Shown: positions 1 through 15,200 of the stretch, piece after piece
Numbering within the stretch: the stretch's first letter is position 1
How the letters are laid out: each line of letters opens with the position of its first letter
Assembly (NCBI GenBank): GCA_022747635.1
Contig: JAKTNV010000010.1
Coordinates: forward strand, 39,580,237 to 39,644,236
Length of the DNA: 64,000 nt
Direction of reading: 5' to 3'
Source of the DNA: Hetaerina americana
Taxonomy: Eukaryota > Arthropoda > Insecta > Odonata > Calopterygidae
Notes under the pieces: generated by a model
Seen by the model: only the letters and a program-made list of their open reading frames with translations
What the model was told of the DNA's origin: nothing
The model's database searches: none
Position numbers and translations under genes: made by a program

Positions 1-209
1 TCGTTGCTGATGCATTGCGTCTTGGTGGTGCTATCCTTGGAGTATACCCAGATATGCTGGCACCTCAACTAGTTGGAAGGTTGCTGCCTGAGATAGGACC
101 AAATCCAAATGTAAGAAGTCTGCTCAGGCAGTGTGATGCTGAAGGCACAGAACATTGTGCCCTTATCCCTTATTTCCACTGCCTGCACACACCTGGTGGG
201 CCATTAAAG
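1..209 (+). CDS. NWD-like exon 1 of window (5' partial)
   Basis: The open frame starts at base 3 (VADALRLGGA...), continues from upstream, and ends at AAG|GTAAGG in phase 0. This is the pre-propeller linker ending HTPGGPLK. The apparent start at base 15 is a TTG inside the exon, not an initiator. Confidence 0.85.
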
Positions 210-3200
210 GTAAGGTGACAGGGGGGAGCTGAACAAACTTCAGATCTTGTATGATTTCTTGTTGGTAACATGTCCCACAGTAGTTTCAATATTTATTTTA
301 TTATTATTATTAAGGTAAGTTTTCAATGGACTCAACTACCAAGTAAATATCCTGTCTCTCCTTGCAAAACACAACATCCTTCTCTTCCTCAAGTCCCTCT
401 TCATCTCGTTATACTTCCTCCCTTCATTCCGTCCAACATCCCTATCCTAATTCTGCCCCTTCCTCGTTTTTCTAAAATTCTTCCCTCTATCACAGTCTGA
501 ACATCCCATTGCCAATCAATATGTTCTGCATCCATAATTTCCGTGTCCTTAGGATTTCTCCCAACAATCCCCTCTTCTCCCCAGCCATACTTAACACCTA
601 CTCATTTGTTTTCTTTTCTGTCCAATTCACCTTCTTTATCCTTCTCCATATCCAAATTTCAAAAGCCTTCATTCTACATCTGTCCTCCTGCTTTGGTGAA
701 CATGTTTCCAACAAGGTTTAACTTAAAATTCTACAGTGCTGAATATTTATAACCTATTTATAATGTTTATTTAGCAATATATTTTTGAATTGAAATGTCT
801 TTTCCAATTACCAAGAAATAATTTTTGGCAGTAAAGCTTCAGCTTCTCATATTAAATATCATGTTTGAATGTTTCTATTTAAGGACAAAAATTAAGATAA
901 ACCATTTTGCAGTCAAAGTGACCGCTGTTTGTGCTTTTAGACAGTAGGGAATTCTGGCGCTCCCACTCTTTAGCTGCATAAATAGTCTATAAATCTCCAA
1001 GTGACAAATAAGCATTATAGTGATGCTGATATTTTCCTTTTTCATATGCTCTTAAAGTCACCTTTTATGTCCATATTACCAGTGAAATCTTAGTGGCTAT
1101 GATTTTTGTAATTGAGAAGAAGTGTATAGTTTAGTTCCTTAAACTTTTAGTGTCTAGAAAAACTTCTCTTTCACTTTCTGTTGATTGATGTTGCTTGTAA
1201 ATTCTCAGTATGACAGTCCTAGTCGAAGGGTACCTTTTTCAATTATCACTTTCAGGATTCTTTTGCAGGTCGAATATTTTAGTGAAACTTGCAACATCAC
1301 CTTACCAACTGAATGAATTCCCCATAAATTCATGAAAAACTTATAAGTTAAATCATTGATGGTAGACCCTTGGATAATAATTTAGCATGTAAAATGAACT
1401 ATATCTCTCATTCACTACTGGTAATCATCATTTCCAAGAGGGCATTATATTATGATGAGGATCTTCTTTTAAAATTACATATAAATTTGGGACTATATTT
1501 TAATGTTACATATTCTACTTTATTTTACTAATGCCCATATTTATCAGCCCTTTTGGATCTTTTTTAATTTTTCACTTCAATCCTAAATTGTTCGAAATAT
1601 CCCTCGAAAAATTAATTCGTGACAATCTATCAAATTGTTGGATAATAATTAATATCCAATTTCATGTTCTCTAGGTATGCTATTAAATTATATTTGATTG
1701 TATTTACAGTACTCTCTGGAAGGGCATCAGTTTGCAGTGTTTGGATTCAGACTGACAACTGATTATAGGTATGTTGTCTCTATCTCCAATAAATTCATCA
1801 CTTGGGACTTGTCAACGAGTGATCTTGCCCGAGATGTGAATCCTGGTTTGCAGGGAATAATGCAACAGCTAGTTCTAAGTCCTGACAATCGTTTTGGCTC
1901 TGCTTATACCAATAACAACCAGGTAAAGTGACTATAGTTACTTTTTAATTAAAGGTGGATATTATTATTTAACACATCAAAAATGCAGTTGCTAGATGTA
2001 AAGTGATGAGCAACAATTTTTTTAGGGGAGAAAAGATATTACTTGTTCGCTATATTGTTCATGCAATAGAGTTATGATTTGACTATAATAAATGGGATTC
2101 ATAGTTATAACAATAATATTTTATCAAATTATGATATTAAAAGAAAAATTATGTCTTTCCTTAAATATTACTATTCAACACACCACTGATTAGCCATAAA
2201 ATAATGCAAAAGATGAAAGTTTTTAATGTAAATGACAAATAATAGAATACCAATAAGTTCGGAGCTATTATGGCCATATTTTCATGTGCACATTATATGT
2301 CTCTTATGTACTTATTAGTATGTATGTATTTAGTGTTATCTTCATCATTTCCTAAATCCTATTCTTCATTCCATCCATCATTCTGAAAATTTTAAGGCAG
2401 TTAAAATTAATGCTAGTTGATTACTCATCATGCCCATGCCTCATTTTTGGCAGACAAATCAACAGTGGAAGTTAATACTAAATCTCTGATAAGTTCCATT
2501 ATCAGTTTTTAATAAGTGGCTGGAAATAATGAAACATCTGAAAAGCCTTCTCATGTGGATCACATGGCACTGTCACTTGTCCACTTGAAATGGCCCCTTT
2601 CAAAGATCCCAGCAGTTCCAGCCACTGACCATCCCAACCACAACTCCCACCTCCCACAGAGCTAACAGATAAAGGTCACCAGCCTCCTCTACTCTCGACT
2701 ATTCAGTGCAGACAGCTTCTTTGTATGTCCTCCTGCACTAAATTGTGACTATTTTATGGATATTGAATCAATGTGTTCTTGATAATTTTGGCAGATGAAT
2801 AAATGCCAATATATCTTTTTGAAAATCTCTCTGAAGGAAACAAAAATGATACCATCAATAAAATATGCTTATGAAGTCATACACTCAGATCCTACAGAAT
2901 TTTAGACAATAAACAAAATTGGTTATTGAAATTTTAATTATGGAATTGTGTTTTTAGGTGTTTATTTACATTGGGTTATATTGCATGCTTTAAGAATCTT
3001 ATGCTTATGATATTCTAATAAGGCTCCATAAAAATTGTATGGCATAACCCATAAATTCAAGATGCTCAATGGAGAGCTTGAAATTAAATTTCTTGCAATT
3101 CTTGTTGAATACTCTGTGAAACCAAAAATAGAAACCAGAATTTACAATTTCCCATGAAACACCATATTTTTTAGCTGCCTTACGTACCAGCTAGTAACAG

Positions 3201-6200
3201 ATGCAACAGCTCACACAGCGTGTCTTAGAGCATTAAAGCAATAATTAGAAGATCCTATGATTTTGTTTTAAAATCTACAATTGCGATTTAGTCTTTTATT
3301 ACTGACTAGCATACAATTTCTTTTTACTTTTCAGTCTGAATAATTCCAATTTTCTCTTTCTTGAAAAATAAGTGAGAGAGCCCAATGGTCTCTCTACATC
3401 AACTCAATTTACATTTATCATGTTAATTTTTACCTCATTAACTTAAATACTGATACTTTTTGTATCAGGTAATCTCACGTTTACTTTTGTGCTAATTATA
3501 TGATTTTGCAGACTGTACTTTTGAATATGCTGACCAATGAATTTGTCATATTGGATAATCCACTGGATGATGGAGAGCAAGTCACTGGACTGTTTCTCTT
3601 AAACACACACCTTTTTGTCCATGGAAGAAGGACGTGGTGCCAGTTTGATATGAGAGGTCGGCTTCAAGAGAAGAAGTACTGCAATCCTCCTGGTGTTGAG
3701 GCCAACTCTAGTATGTATCATGTTCTTGATAGCATTATTACAGCATGAAGAAAACCAGCGGGAAAATAAAATATATTTTCCAAAATCATGATATTGAATA
3801 CATATTTTTATCAGGAGTTCCTCACTGCTATGCTGTACTGTAAAACCTTGCTATTTCAATCCTGCCGAATTCAAAATATCTCATAATTAAAAACTAAAAA
3901 CAGTTCCCAACCAAAAGCATAGGGTTTTACATTAATTTTAGTACAGATTCAATTTCTTTTGAAATGTTTGTTGAGCCAGTGTACACTATTAAGCATTTAC
4001 ATATTGCAGAGTTACACACATACAAGGGATGGCTCAGTTTGAATCTCCAGTACTTCTATTCTAGGCCAAGAATAAGGATTGATTACTTTAAAAGTTGAAA
4101 ATTGATCCTGAATCCTGGGCACATGCTGCTCTCTATTGCTGGGGTGCATTCTGTTCTGGTAATGTGTTTATGGTTAAAATGTCTATTAGCAAAGCTCTAA
4201 AGTTGTCATACTAGCAATCTGCCAAATAAACCAAATCAAGGAAGAGGAAATAGAAGTATAATATGAAGCACTTGGGTATGTTCCAGTTCTTAATGCAATG
4301 CTATGAAGCATCAGCTCATTAGGTTCCATTTCTTCATTCTTGCCTCAACGTGTTGGTGGGTGCACCAACCTCTTTAGCCCCTGGCCTGGAGCACTTGGTG
4401 CAAATGATGTGAAGGTGCATATAAGTAATTTGAATTGTATATTTGTGAACGATTATGTAATTTTTACCCCTGATTTCAAGCATGCCATTACTCATTTGTT
4501 TTCATGCATAATATTAACATTTTGTTTTGAAGGAAATACAAGGTAAATCAGCTGTGGTATATTACTATTTGATAGCAAAAGTCATTTAATTAATGAATCC
4601 CATGCCGTTATACATGGGATTTCAGAAAGGTGGTTTACTGGTTGACATAATAAAAAATTAATAACCAAATAAGAATGTGACTTAATGGAAAAATTTGTCT
4701 CACAAGATTCTTTAATTGAGAACCATTGAGTTCTTAACTTTTTGTTTGTTATGTTTAAAAAAAATCCTACCATGCACTAGAATCGCATGATTATATGAGA
4801 AGTCCAGTGGCGCTTGAAATTTTCCAAACTTCTTATAATAAGATGCAAAATACATTGATGTCTGGGTCTCTTGTTTGGAATGCTCTGAATGAACTATTAG
4901 ATGGCAAGTAGTTCATATCTTTGGCAATCAGTTAATTGGTGGTCATTAGAAAAATGATGGAAAATGGGTCTTAACCCTCTTGCTGGTGTGGATGTACCTA
5001 GTATGTTTGCATCTCGGCTGCTGTGCAGCTACCTATAGTGTGCTGAAGAGGGCCACTTTGTGAATGAAATACATGCCTGTATAAACATTGCCTAAATTTC
5101 ATATTGCCATCCAATGAGAAGAATGAAGAAAATAAAATGGTTGGAAGGGGAGACAAACATTTAAGTTCTACACATAGTAAGGTTGGCTATTCGGCAAAAT
5201 TTGATGAAGGCAGGGCACATTAATACAGATGATACTGAGACGCAATGAGCTGGTGAACATGTTAATAGAAGGGAGAATGCTGGAATGCTAGGAAAGTAAG
5301 GTAGGGGAAGGATAAGACCATACATTTTAATTTAGGGATGTATTCAGAGCTAAAGAATTATTGTAGCATGTATGATTTAATTAGAGGGTACTTAGGCTGT
5401 ATATTATTATTAAGAATTAGGATCACAGTAGTGTATGGTACCAGAGTCAATGAAAAATGTAACCGAACCCAGTAGATAATCACTTATTAATGAAGGAAAC
5501 AAAACCTTAAGCCAAATGAGGAAATAATCCATGGGAGGTTGTCCTATAAAAGTACTCAGATAATTGCAAGTGCCAGTGATTATGCTTTAGACAATTATAA
5601 AGAATTTTTTCATGATTATAATTGAACATTTGATCATAAATTGCCAGTATGGCACACCAGGGCACAGCATAGACACTAAATTATACTAAAAAGATAACCT
5701 CAGAATCAGCTTTATACAAACACATGCATCTATCTAACTTAGGTTATCTTTTTTCTGGAGATGGTTTCAACATTGTACTAGAATGGTTTGTAAGTGATAG
5801 ATATGTCAGTTGACATGAAAGAATTATCATTGATCAATCAATGAATCTCTGAAGTTCTTATTGGGCTAAAAGTGTTTTCTTATTTACTTCCTACAGGTGA
5901 GAATGGACATTGGCCAGATCCAGAGCGAATACTTTCTACAAGCTCTGCTGATGACGATGCCACACAAAATGGAGAAATAAAAAATAATTCCAGCGAGAAC
6001 AAGTCTCAAAATCCCCATGGAAGAAAGCTTAGCAAGAGGGACTCACAGGCCTACATACAGATACAGGTGTTACATTTATTGATATGCTTGCATTTATGAA
6101 TAAGTGTTGATGATTCTTGTTTTGGAGTAGAGCATTATTTTAGTAACTCACTGGCCAGGTACAATGTGGAAGGACCCTGCATTGAATGGTTTCAAATTGA

Positions 6201-9200
6201 AGGGTCATCTAATCAATTGGAATAATTCAATGAAGACCCAGGATTGAAAAAATTTAGACCTTAAGGGGAAATGTGCACTTCAACATATTATATTAATCCA
6301 ACGAACAATATCATTGAGAGTGAGTGATTAATACTTAACAAGATCCAATTGATCTTATAAATGTAATCTGATGGCTCTATTTGACAATATCATGCACATG
6401 CTGAGCACTTGTCTCCAAAGCCTACACCTATCTCCAGTGGCTATTCAAAGCAGGAGTAGTTGTGAATGTGGTATCATTACTAATTTGATGAAAATAAATA
6501 TAAAAATGGAGTTTTTATGAGAAACCTTCAATTATTTAATCTATAAAATTTCTAAAAAGACTTATATTTACATTTAATGTTACATTTTCAATTGATTTGG
6601 TATTTATTTAGAAAGCAATACCTTGTCGAATTAGTATCTATGACTCAAAGAATGGAAATGTGTTATTTCTTCTATAATGCCCCTGTTATATTATCGGTGA
6701 TGCATGCTGAGAAAATTTATTGAGTATATTGACATCTATTATAGATGATATTAAGTTTAGGACTATATAATTTGCACCAATTTTCTTATAAAAAATCAAT
6801 ATGTGAAACAAGGTCATTGTTGTGTCATTACAATAATATGATATTTCAAAGAATTTCTCAGGCAATTAGCAGTAGACATGCTCTGGAAGTAGTCACTGGA
6901 AGTCGTTCTTGATCTAGGAGGGAAACTGTTAGGTCCATGATTTCAGGAGTATTGGAAAAGACCCAACAATTCAACTCATTTAACACAATCATATATCATA
7001 ACATAAATGAAAATCCTTAAAAAAATCATTGGCAAACATTTTTCTGTTGTAGCCCAAGCTATTATTCATTGTTTCTTTCTTTCAGAATAACCCTGAGAAT
7101 GATCAAATACTGTCGAGAACAGATTCTGCAAATGAGAGTAATACAACAGCTGCCATTGTGCACAAGATGAAGAAACAGCGCACTAAGAAAGATTCTAATA
7201 TTTCTATGATGTCTGAACTAGAAAATGAAAATTCTGACCAAACAAACAGTTCCCAGGGAAAGACTTTAATTGCAAATATTCTCCTTTATATGGAATTTAC
7301 ATCTTTGACAACATATCGATTTGTATACTGGACTGGTGAATTGGAATCACCACTTTTGGTCATGCAAACTACTAAGGATTCTGTAGAGCTTGAACCCTTC
7401 TCATTCCACAGGCAAGTAAAGAACTAAACATTACAGAAATCCATTACATGGAATTTCATCAATCATTATAATACTTATTTAATAGGTACTAGTACATACA
7501 TTTTATGGTATAGAACAGGTGGAATAAAATATCTTGCCTATAGGATAGTTGTGTAGTTAATATTTCAATTGTGGGACATTAGGTATTTACATGGGAAAAT
7601 AAAAACTGTCATATCTACGAAGATAAGAGTTCCTGCTAAAAAGGCTTAAATATGAATAATATTCTGAAAGTCCCTCGAGGTTCTGGTGTTGTATTAATGA
7701 GCATCACTATTTATTTTGACACCAAGGAATTTTCTATGGCGACAAATGAAAACAATTGTAAGAAAAACATGTAGTCCACTAAGGAAATAATTAAAATCTA
7801 TGCCATTTGGACTAGTGCCTAGGGTATGGAACCCCCAAAACTTTATATTATATTGAATATGTATTCTCTTTTTGTAATAGAGGGTTTAGCAGAATGTTTT
7901 GTTTATTAATATTTAATTACTTTGAGGTAGACCCATGAAGCAAGTAATGGGTTCAATATTAACGCACCATGTTTTATTCAATTTCGTGCTAAATATCAAT
8001 CTCTCTCTACGGTACCAGATTTTACAAGATGGCCATATGGCAATGAAGCTGCAGGTCTTCTTTTCTTGTATGCAAGAACTTCATGAATTTAATTATTTTT
8101 CCAGTGGCCTCGCAGTTTCAGAAATTGCATTGATATACTCTGAGTTAACTATCAGTGCAGGCTAGATATGAATGTTTTGGTATCATAGGCAGTATGTGTT
8201 GTCATTCGACATAATAGGAAGCATGTTCTGTGGCAGGAGTACAGATTCAGATGTAAATAAATTAAAACAATATTCTCTTGTAGCAATAATGTTCAGAGGG
8301 CATCATCTGAACCCTTTAGTGTTCCCACACTGGTCTTTAATAAGTAGTAGTTTTTAGGGGAGGCGACCGACAGCTGAGGTCATTTGCACCATAAGGGATG
8401 GATAGGAAAGGATGAAGGGTGGAGAGAAACCCGGCGTCGGCATTAGCCTACTCTTAACGAAAGGCACCAAGGGGTCCGCAGTTTAACGTCTCATCCGACA
8501 GACGGCGTACTCACTCAAAGTGCCCTCCACAAAGCACCTCAAGTAGGGATCGAGATACCTCTGAAAAATATTCAACATTGCCGGGATTTGAACCTGCACC
8601 CTCAAGGTGGAAAGCCAGTGCATTAGCCCCCACACCATCTTGATCCCCGTCTTTAATAATAACTTCATAAAACTTAACAAGTTAAACATTAAGCTAGTTT
8701 GTGTTTCTAGTCTAGTCTTTCAAGTTATCCAGGATAAACTTGAAATATAGTAGTAGTTTTAGGGGAGGCGACTGATGGCCAAGGTCAATTACATCATTAG
8801 GGATGAATGGGAAAGGAAGGGTGGAGAGAATCCCGCCATTGGCATCAGCCTACTCTTGGCGAAACGCAACAAAGGGTTTAAGTTAAGTTTAACATCCCAT
8901 CGGATGGACATCGTACTCACTCAAAGTGCTCTCCACAAAGCGCCTCAAGTATGGATTGGGATACCACTGAAAAAAATTTGCCACCTCAAGGATCCAAACC
9001 CGGGCCCTCACGGTGGGAAGCCTGTATGTTAGCCATTGCACCATTGCAATGCCCTAGAAAAGTAAAGTTATAAAAATCGGATGCATATATTTTTCTATCA
9101 ATCGTTATTTCCCTATAAGAGCCTCATCGAGCAAAGACTGACCTTGCAGAGTTGATACATATTGAAACTTCCAGTCATGGAATAACACCCTACTTCTATT

Positions 9201-12200
9201 TTATATGATTTAGTGCCATGGTGATGACCAAGGATAATTCAACTATGTATTGTTGTGCAACTCCAAATCGATATATTGTAAGTAAGTATCAGCTTGCGGA
9301 GAAAGGCTGGGAATTTGTGAGCAACTTGCCTTTACCTCTCAAGAAGAAAAGAATGAAGAGGGATGATGAGAGTGAAGATGAAGAGGAAGACATGGATGAG
9401 AATGATGCCTCACTGAATGGGTGGGATGAGGTTAGTGTATTATCTGAATAGTGATTCAACCCACCATGGCAAAAATAGTATTGAAAAATTCCCTAATTTT
9501 TTTTATTACTGGTGCAATTGTTAAAAAAGGTTCTCACCAGCATATAGTCAGCCCCAGAACAGTTCAGTGAACTCAAAAGTTAATTTTCCATGCATTTGGA
9601 TAAGATTGTCTAATAATATTCATTGAGAATACCTTTTCAACTCTTTTAAAGGAATAAATGCATGTAGTTTCAGGGATTATAATTTCAAAGGGATTGGGGC
9701 TAATTGCTCCATTGCTTTTGTGCTTCATACAAAAAATAGCTTGTAAATTGCACGTATGCAATTTGGTGTAGGAGAAAGTGGTCAATGAAAAACAATGTGC
9801 AAGAGCCATTCATCCTTCTATAGTTTCATTTTCTGCATTCTGATTCATTAATTTATTAAATACAACACACATTTTTACTGGTGTGACCTTACATATGCAC
9901 ATAATAGGTATCAAGAGCTGATTTGTGAGTTGGAAACTTCCGCAGTTCAAGCAAAATAAACCCAAATAACTATAGAAAAATCAGTTTCCAACAGCAATGG
10001 AAACCTGAGGTCAAGCCTTTTCCTAATTTATTGTGTACACAATATTGTGGATGAAATCTGTAATTGCCTCCTTAAGAGCTTCCAAGATACTTGGTTGAAC
10101 TTTGTAAACCTCAGCTTTGAGATATTCCCCAGGAAAAAATCATATTAGCTCAAATCTAGGGTGCAAGGGGGCCATGGAAAATCCCCTTGTAAGGAGATCA
10201 GGTGGCCTGGAAATTGTTCTTGCAGGATTTGGGGTGAATGATGGGCGGTATGAGCCATGGCACCATCCTGTTGAAACCAAAAGGCTTTTGTGTTATATTT
10301 CTCACAATACTCTTCCATTTTGGGGAGTAAAAAGTTCTCCAGCATCTCAAAATAGCACACAGTTCACAGTAACAGTTGAACCTCGAGATTCAAAAAAGTA
10401 AGGCCCAATAATGCCTACGGAGGATACAGCGCACCAAAATGTCACCTTGAGTCTATGAAGAGGTGTTGGTGAAGTTAGTGGGGGTTGTCAGTCGCCCAGT
10501 AATGACAATTTTTCTTATTTACTAAGCCGGAGAGGTAAAAATGCACTTGATTGCTAGACCACAGAATAGTGTCAGGTTGCACAGAGGTTAAGATTGTAAT
10601 CCAAGAATCTGTATGGTTCAACCAGTCTTCTGAACTCTATTCTTGAACAGCCATCATCTTTTAAGGGTGTAAGTGAAGGTCAGAGTGTAAACTTTACCTT
10701 ACCATTCTGGGCGATATTCCAAGAGCAGCAGCATGTTTCCACACAGAGCATGATGGAGACTGATCAATGGATGCACTGCCATGATATTTTCAAGTGTCCG
10801 CACACTTTTAGGTCACCCAGATGGTTTTCTTGGAAGTGCAGATCCTGTCGCCCATACACTAGTAATCCATTGCCTAATGGTTTAAGCATCAGGAACCCTG
10901 TCATGATGAGTCAAACTAAACCCCCTACAAAAAGCCCTTTGTGTTGCCACGACACAATCATTGTTTTTTCTACGTCAAAGCCTCAAATGCTCACCAGACC
11001 ACTGCATGGTAACTAATAAAAAATATGTAGTTTCTCCCAGCTAACGCCACTACTCCCACTCCACTAATTCACCTGCCCACTCTACAATTATTTTTTGAAA
11101 CTAGGCAGTCCATTCTGCCTTACCCTGAATATGCTGTAAATTAATTTGGCAAATAAAATACTTATAAGTTGCGACTGCAATCAAAGAAAATACTTATGAG
11201 TTATGATTCCTATTGATTTCCTGATTAAGAGCCATGACCACTTTTATCCTTAGGGTGCTGAGTCAGAGGAAGCTCAGGGTAAAGATACAGGAGTTGAAGA
11301 TGAGCAGGCACTACTGCAGCTGAAACTTGATAAAGAAGAAGCCACACTGCTTGGAACTGTGTCTTATGGTTTTGTGGTATGGCAGGATGTAGATGGAGGT
11401 CTCAGCAGGAATCAGGAGGACAACTTCTCTAGTTTGAAACCAGGCACTAATACTCAGGTTGCACATGTTCCAATAAGTGTCATTGCACTGCCACTTCCAT
11501 ATGGTGTGAGAAACATTTCTACACGCCTCCTCCAATCAAATTCTGTGGTTGTTTCAGCCAACCGGGATGTTGCTATTGCAGGCGTCAGGTGAGTTGACTT
11601 GAATTTCCATTACCAGCAAATTAACACACATACCAATGCAGAATTCAGAAGTTGAATGTAAAATCATCCGCAAATACATATTTGTGTCACAGTGTTGGTA
11701 ATTCTTTAATTCTTATTTTATTATCCATTTGCTAATGTTGAACAATATTTTTCATTATTTTTAATAAGGATTGAATTGACTCTTATAATTTTAGGAAAAA
11801 TCTCTATGTCTGGAAACTGGAAAATGGAGAATTGATGAAGGTGCTAGATGCACACTTTGGTAGAATAATATCTCTTGAACCGCTGACTGTTGGCAACTGG
11901 AATTCGGTAAATATTTTTAATGATGTCCAGGGATTAAAATTAACCTGATTGATATTTTCTCTATCATTTCAATGTAATATTTTTATAACATATGAATGTG
12001 ATTCATTATATTAGCCACGTAATAAATGGTAAGAAGTTAAGCAGCAACCATTAAATATCCATTTATCATTAGAACTTTTCAAAATGCATCTGAAAATATT
12101 AATCCTAAAGCTTGAACAACATCTTTCTGATGAAGGATCCATTCTGCTTTTGGGAATTTCCATCTCGTAGGTTTATTGTTCGACAACTGTTTCACTCCCA

Positions 12201-15200
12201 ATCCTGGAGGCTCTTCAGGTCGAAGTAGCCCTGATCAGAAGACACCTCCAGGACTGGGAGCCAAAACAGTTGTTGAGCAATCAACCTACGTGATGGTAAT
12301 ACCTGGAAATAGCATGGTTCCTTCATCTGAAAATATGCTCAAAACAACAATTATGTCGAATAAAGTGATATAACACTGCTCGAAAGAAAGCAACAAAAAA
12401 TTCAAGTTACAAAATATAGAGGAGCTACTATAATGGTGTTCTATATTTGGTAATGAATAAATAGTACGAGGGTCATCCGGAAAGTAGTACCCGTTCGTGA
12501 AATAAAGACACAAAAGTAAATATTAACAAACATAAAAAATTTTATTTGAAAGAGGATACTTTAAACTACTTCTCAACATAATCTCCAAGCAAATTAAGGC
12601 ATTTGTCATAACGTGTGACAAGTTTCTGTATTCCTGCTGCATAGTCCTTCGCCGCCAGCTCATTGAGATACGTGAGGGACCCATCTTGCACAAATTTTTG
12701 CATAATGCAGATGGTTTTTAACAATTTCATGAACAATTGTTCGAGAAACATTGGGAAAATGCTCACAGATGTCATCAATTGTGACGCGCCGATCGTTCCT
12801 CACGAATTCGTCAACTGAGCTCACCAGTTGGTCTGTAATGACAGACGGTCTCCCCGAACGCTCATCGTCGTGTGTGTTCCCCCTCCCCATGTTGAAGTTG
12901 CGACACCACCGCCGAACAGACGACTCGTCCATTACATTGTCTCCATACACCTCCTTTAATTGGCGATGAATATCACATGGGCGAACGTTTCTTGCATTGA
13001 GGAATTTAATCACTGCCCTCACTTCACAACTGGCGGCGTTCTCAATTTTTTTAAACATTGTAAACAATCACAGAAACAACACAGGCAATGCTAGCGTCAC
13101 GCAACTTGGCTCAGAGAAGGCAGACAAGCCACTGAAGCTATCTGACCTCGTCCAGCGGCTACTCGCGTCGTCAGCACTTCATGCGGCACGAACGGGTACT
13201 ACTTTCCGGATGACCCTCGTATATTTGGAAATTTTTAAAGTCTAGGGATATTCATACATTTTTAAATTAGGATATGCCTATGAAAAAATTCTCCTTTAAA
13301 GGATAAAAAAGTTGTTGAAATAAATTAGAGGTAATCATCAACTGTAAGATTAATTCCTTAGAGAAGATCTCACCTCAAATGTGTTAGGTTCCATGACTCA
13401 AATACCATGGATTGAAGATAGGTCCTCTCTAATACTCAACAGCAGTCAAAGTACTTTCTCATAACTACAATACACATTTATCACTTCTCATGCAATTGCA
13501 AGGAGTAGAGATCACATTTGAAATAAAATATTAGTATCATATTAAATACCTTAAATCAATGGAATCTTATAGCAAAGCATCAATACATACTGTCATTCAA
13601 AGCATTCTGCCTATTTCAAGATAAGTTTTTGCCATTTCCTAATGGCTATTGACTTCTAGGTATCATTAGACTTTCCTTTTTCATTATCCAACATTATTCC
13701 TTTCTTCATAACTTCTGTCAGCTTTCAAGCTGTCTAGAAAGCCAACTTTCTTCCTTCCCCTACCCTGCTTCCTCAACATTCTCCCTTCTAAAATAGCCTG
13801 AAAAATCCTGCTACCTTTCAAAATGTCTTCCTTAGACTTTCTATGCATCTTTCAGATTTCCCCCATTAACTTTCCCTCTTCATCCACCCTATTTATAACT
13901 TAGTTTCTTGGCCCAATATATTTTCTCCATTCTCTACCATAACCAAATCTAAAAGCCTCCTATCTAGGCTTATTATATTTCCTCAAAAACCAGAACCATG
14001 GCTCATTAACTACTCATGGCTCAATACTAATTAAAATCTTAACTAATCTTTTCTTCATCTCTTTATTCTCAGTACCAGTAATAAATTTTCTTGCAACAAA
14101 TGTATCTTTCAATTACAATTCTCCTCATGTCTCCCCTACTACAGTTTGAGAGGAAAGAGTAAAATTGCTCAATCTAATAACCAATCCTCCACTTCTACTA
14201 AATACTGTCTATCAACATCCAGCTACCTTTTTAAACAAGCATTTATTCTTTATTGTTTGATTACTATGTAATTACTTTCATGGTGTTTTAAAGATGCAGC
14301 TAAATGATTCCTTTTCATTTCCAGGTCATCACATCATCAATTGACAGAACAGTTAAAGTTTGGAATGTAAATAATATATTTGAGCAAGTCCATGTTATTG
14401 ATCGGCATGAACTTCAAATTGACTCAATAAGGTATCTGCTGTGATTTCCTGTTTTGGACATTATAAAACCTGCAGTTGAATCACATAACTAGATAGAAAA
14501 TTTTGATTCCTGCGTTAACTAACTGTAACTACTTATGTATTTTATAGTCTATCCCAAGAAGCTGGCATAGTTGTCACTGTCACTCGAGGTTGTGTTGGAG
14601 TTTGGGACATTAAAACTGGCCGTTTGATGTCGCATCTTGCTGACAGCCCCCTGGGGGCTATTGTGACTTATGCACAAATAACTCCGGATGGAAAGTAAGT
14701 TGCCATGCGATTTATCTAAATAGGATCATTGTGGCAGAAATATTCCTTTCCAAAATTATTATTCCCATGTATTTTGACTTGTGCTTTGATGTTGTTAGTG
14801 CCTACTTATTAAGAAAACACTTCTTCGTGTTAATTTGAAAATTATTATTTTATCATCATAGTTTCCACTCTTTAAGTATAAATATTAAAAAAAAGAGGCA
14901 TCTGTTTTAGTATAGAACATAAAATTGATCCTAAATACAGATGACCTTTAGCTGTTATTGCATTTTAATTGGCAATATATTAACCTTTCATATCTACATA
15001 TTGTGGGCTGTACCACTAGGAAAAGTGTTCCTGATGATGCATCCTACAATTGATGTGAAATTGTGGACAAATATTTCCCTAACAGCAGCTCCTGAAAGTC
15101 ACCCATATCAATTGTGAATGCTGCAAAACTCATTCAACATTCAAATTGACCCCAAGTTGAGCAGTAGTGTAAAATAAAAACAAATCTACTTTCCTTGAAG

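Noticed and set aside
7412..7427. GT donor (CAA|GTAAAG) for NWD exon 5
   Set aside because: It leaves phase 0, and exon 6 then reads into TAA within eight codons. The GC donor restores the frame.
8172..8357. Two close copies of TATCATAGGCAGTATGT-like sequence near 8180-8230
   Set aside because: Only two short, imperfect units. Not an array, and no coding sense.
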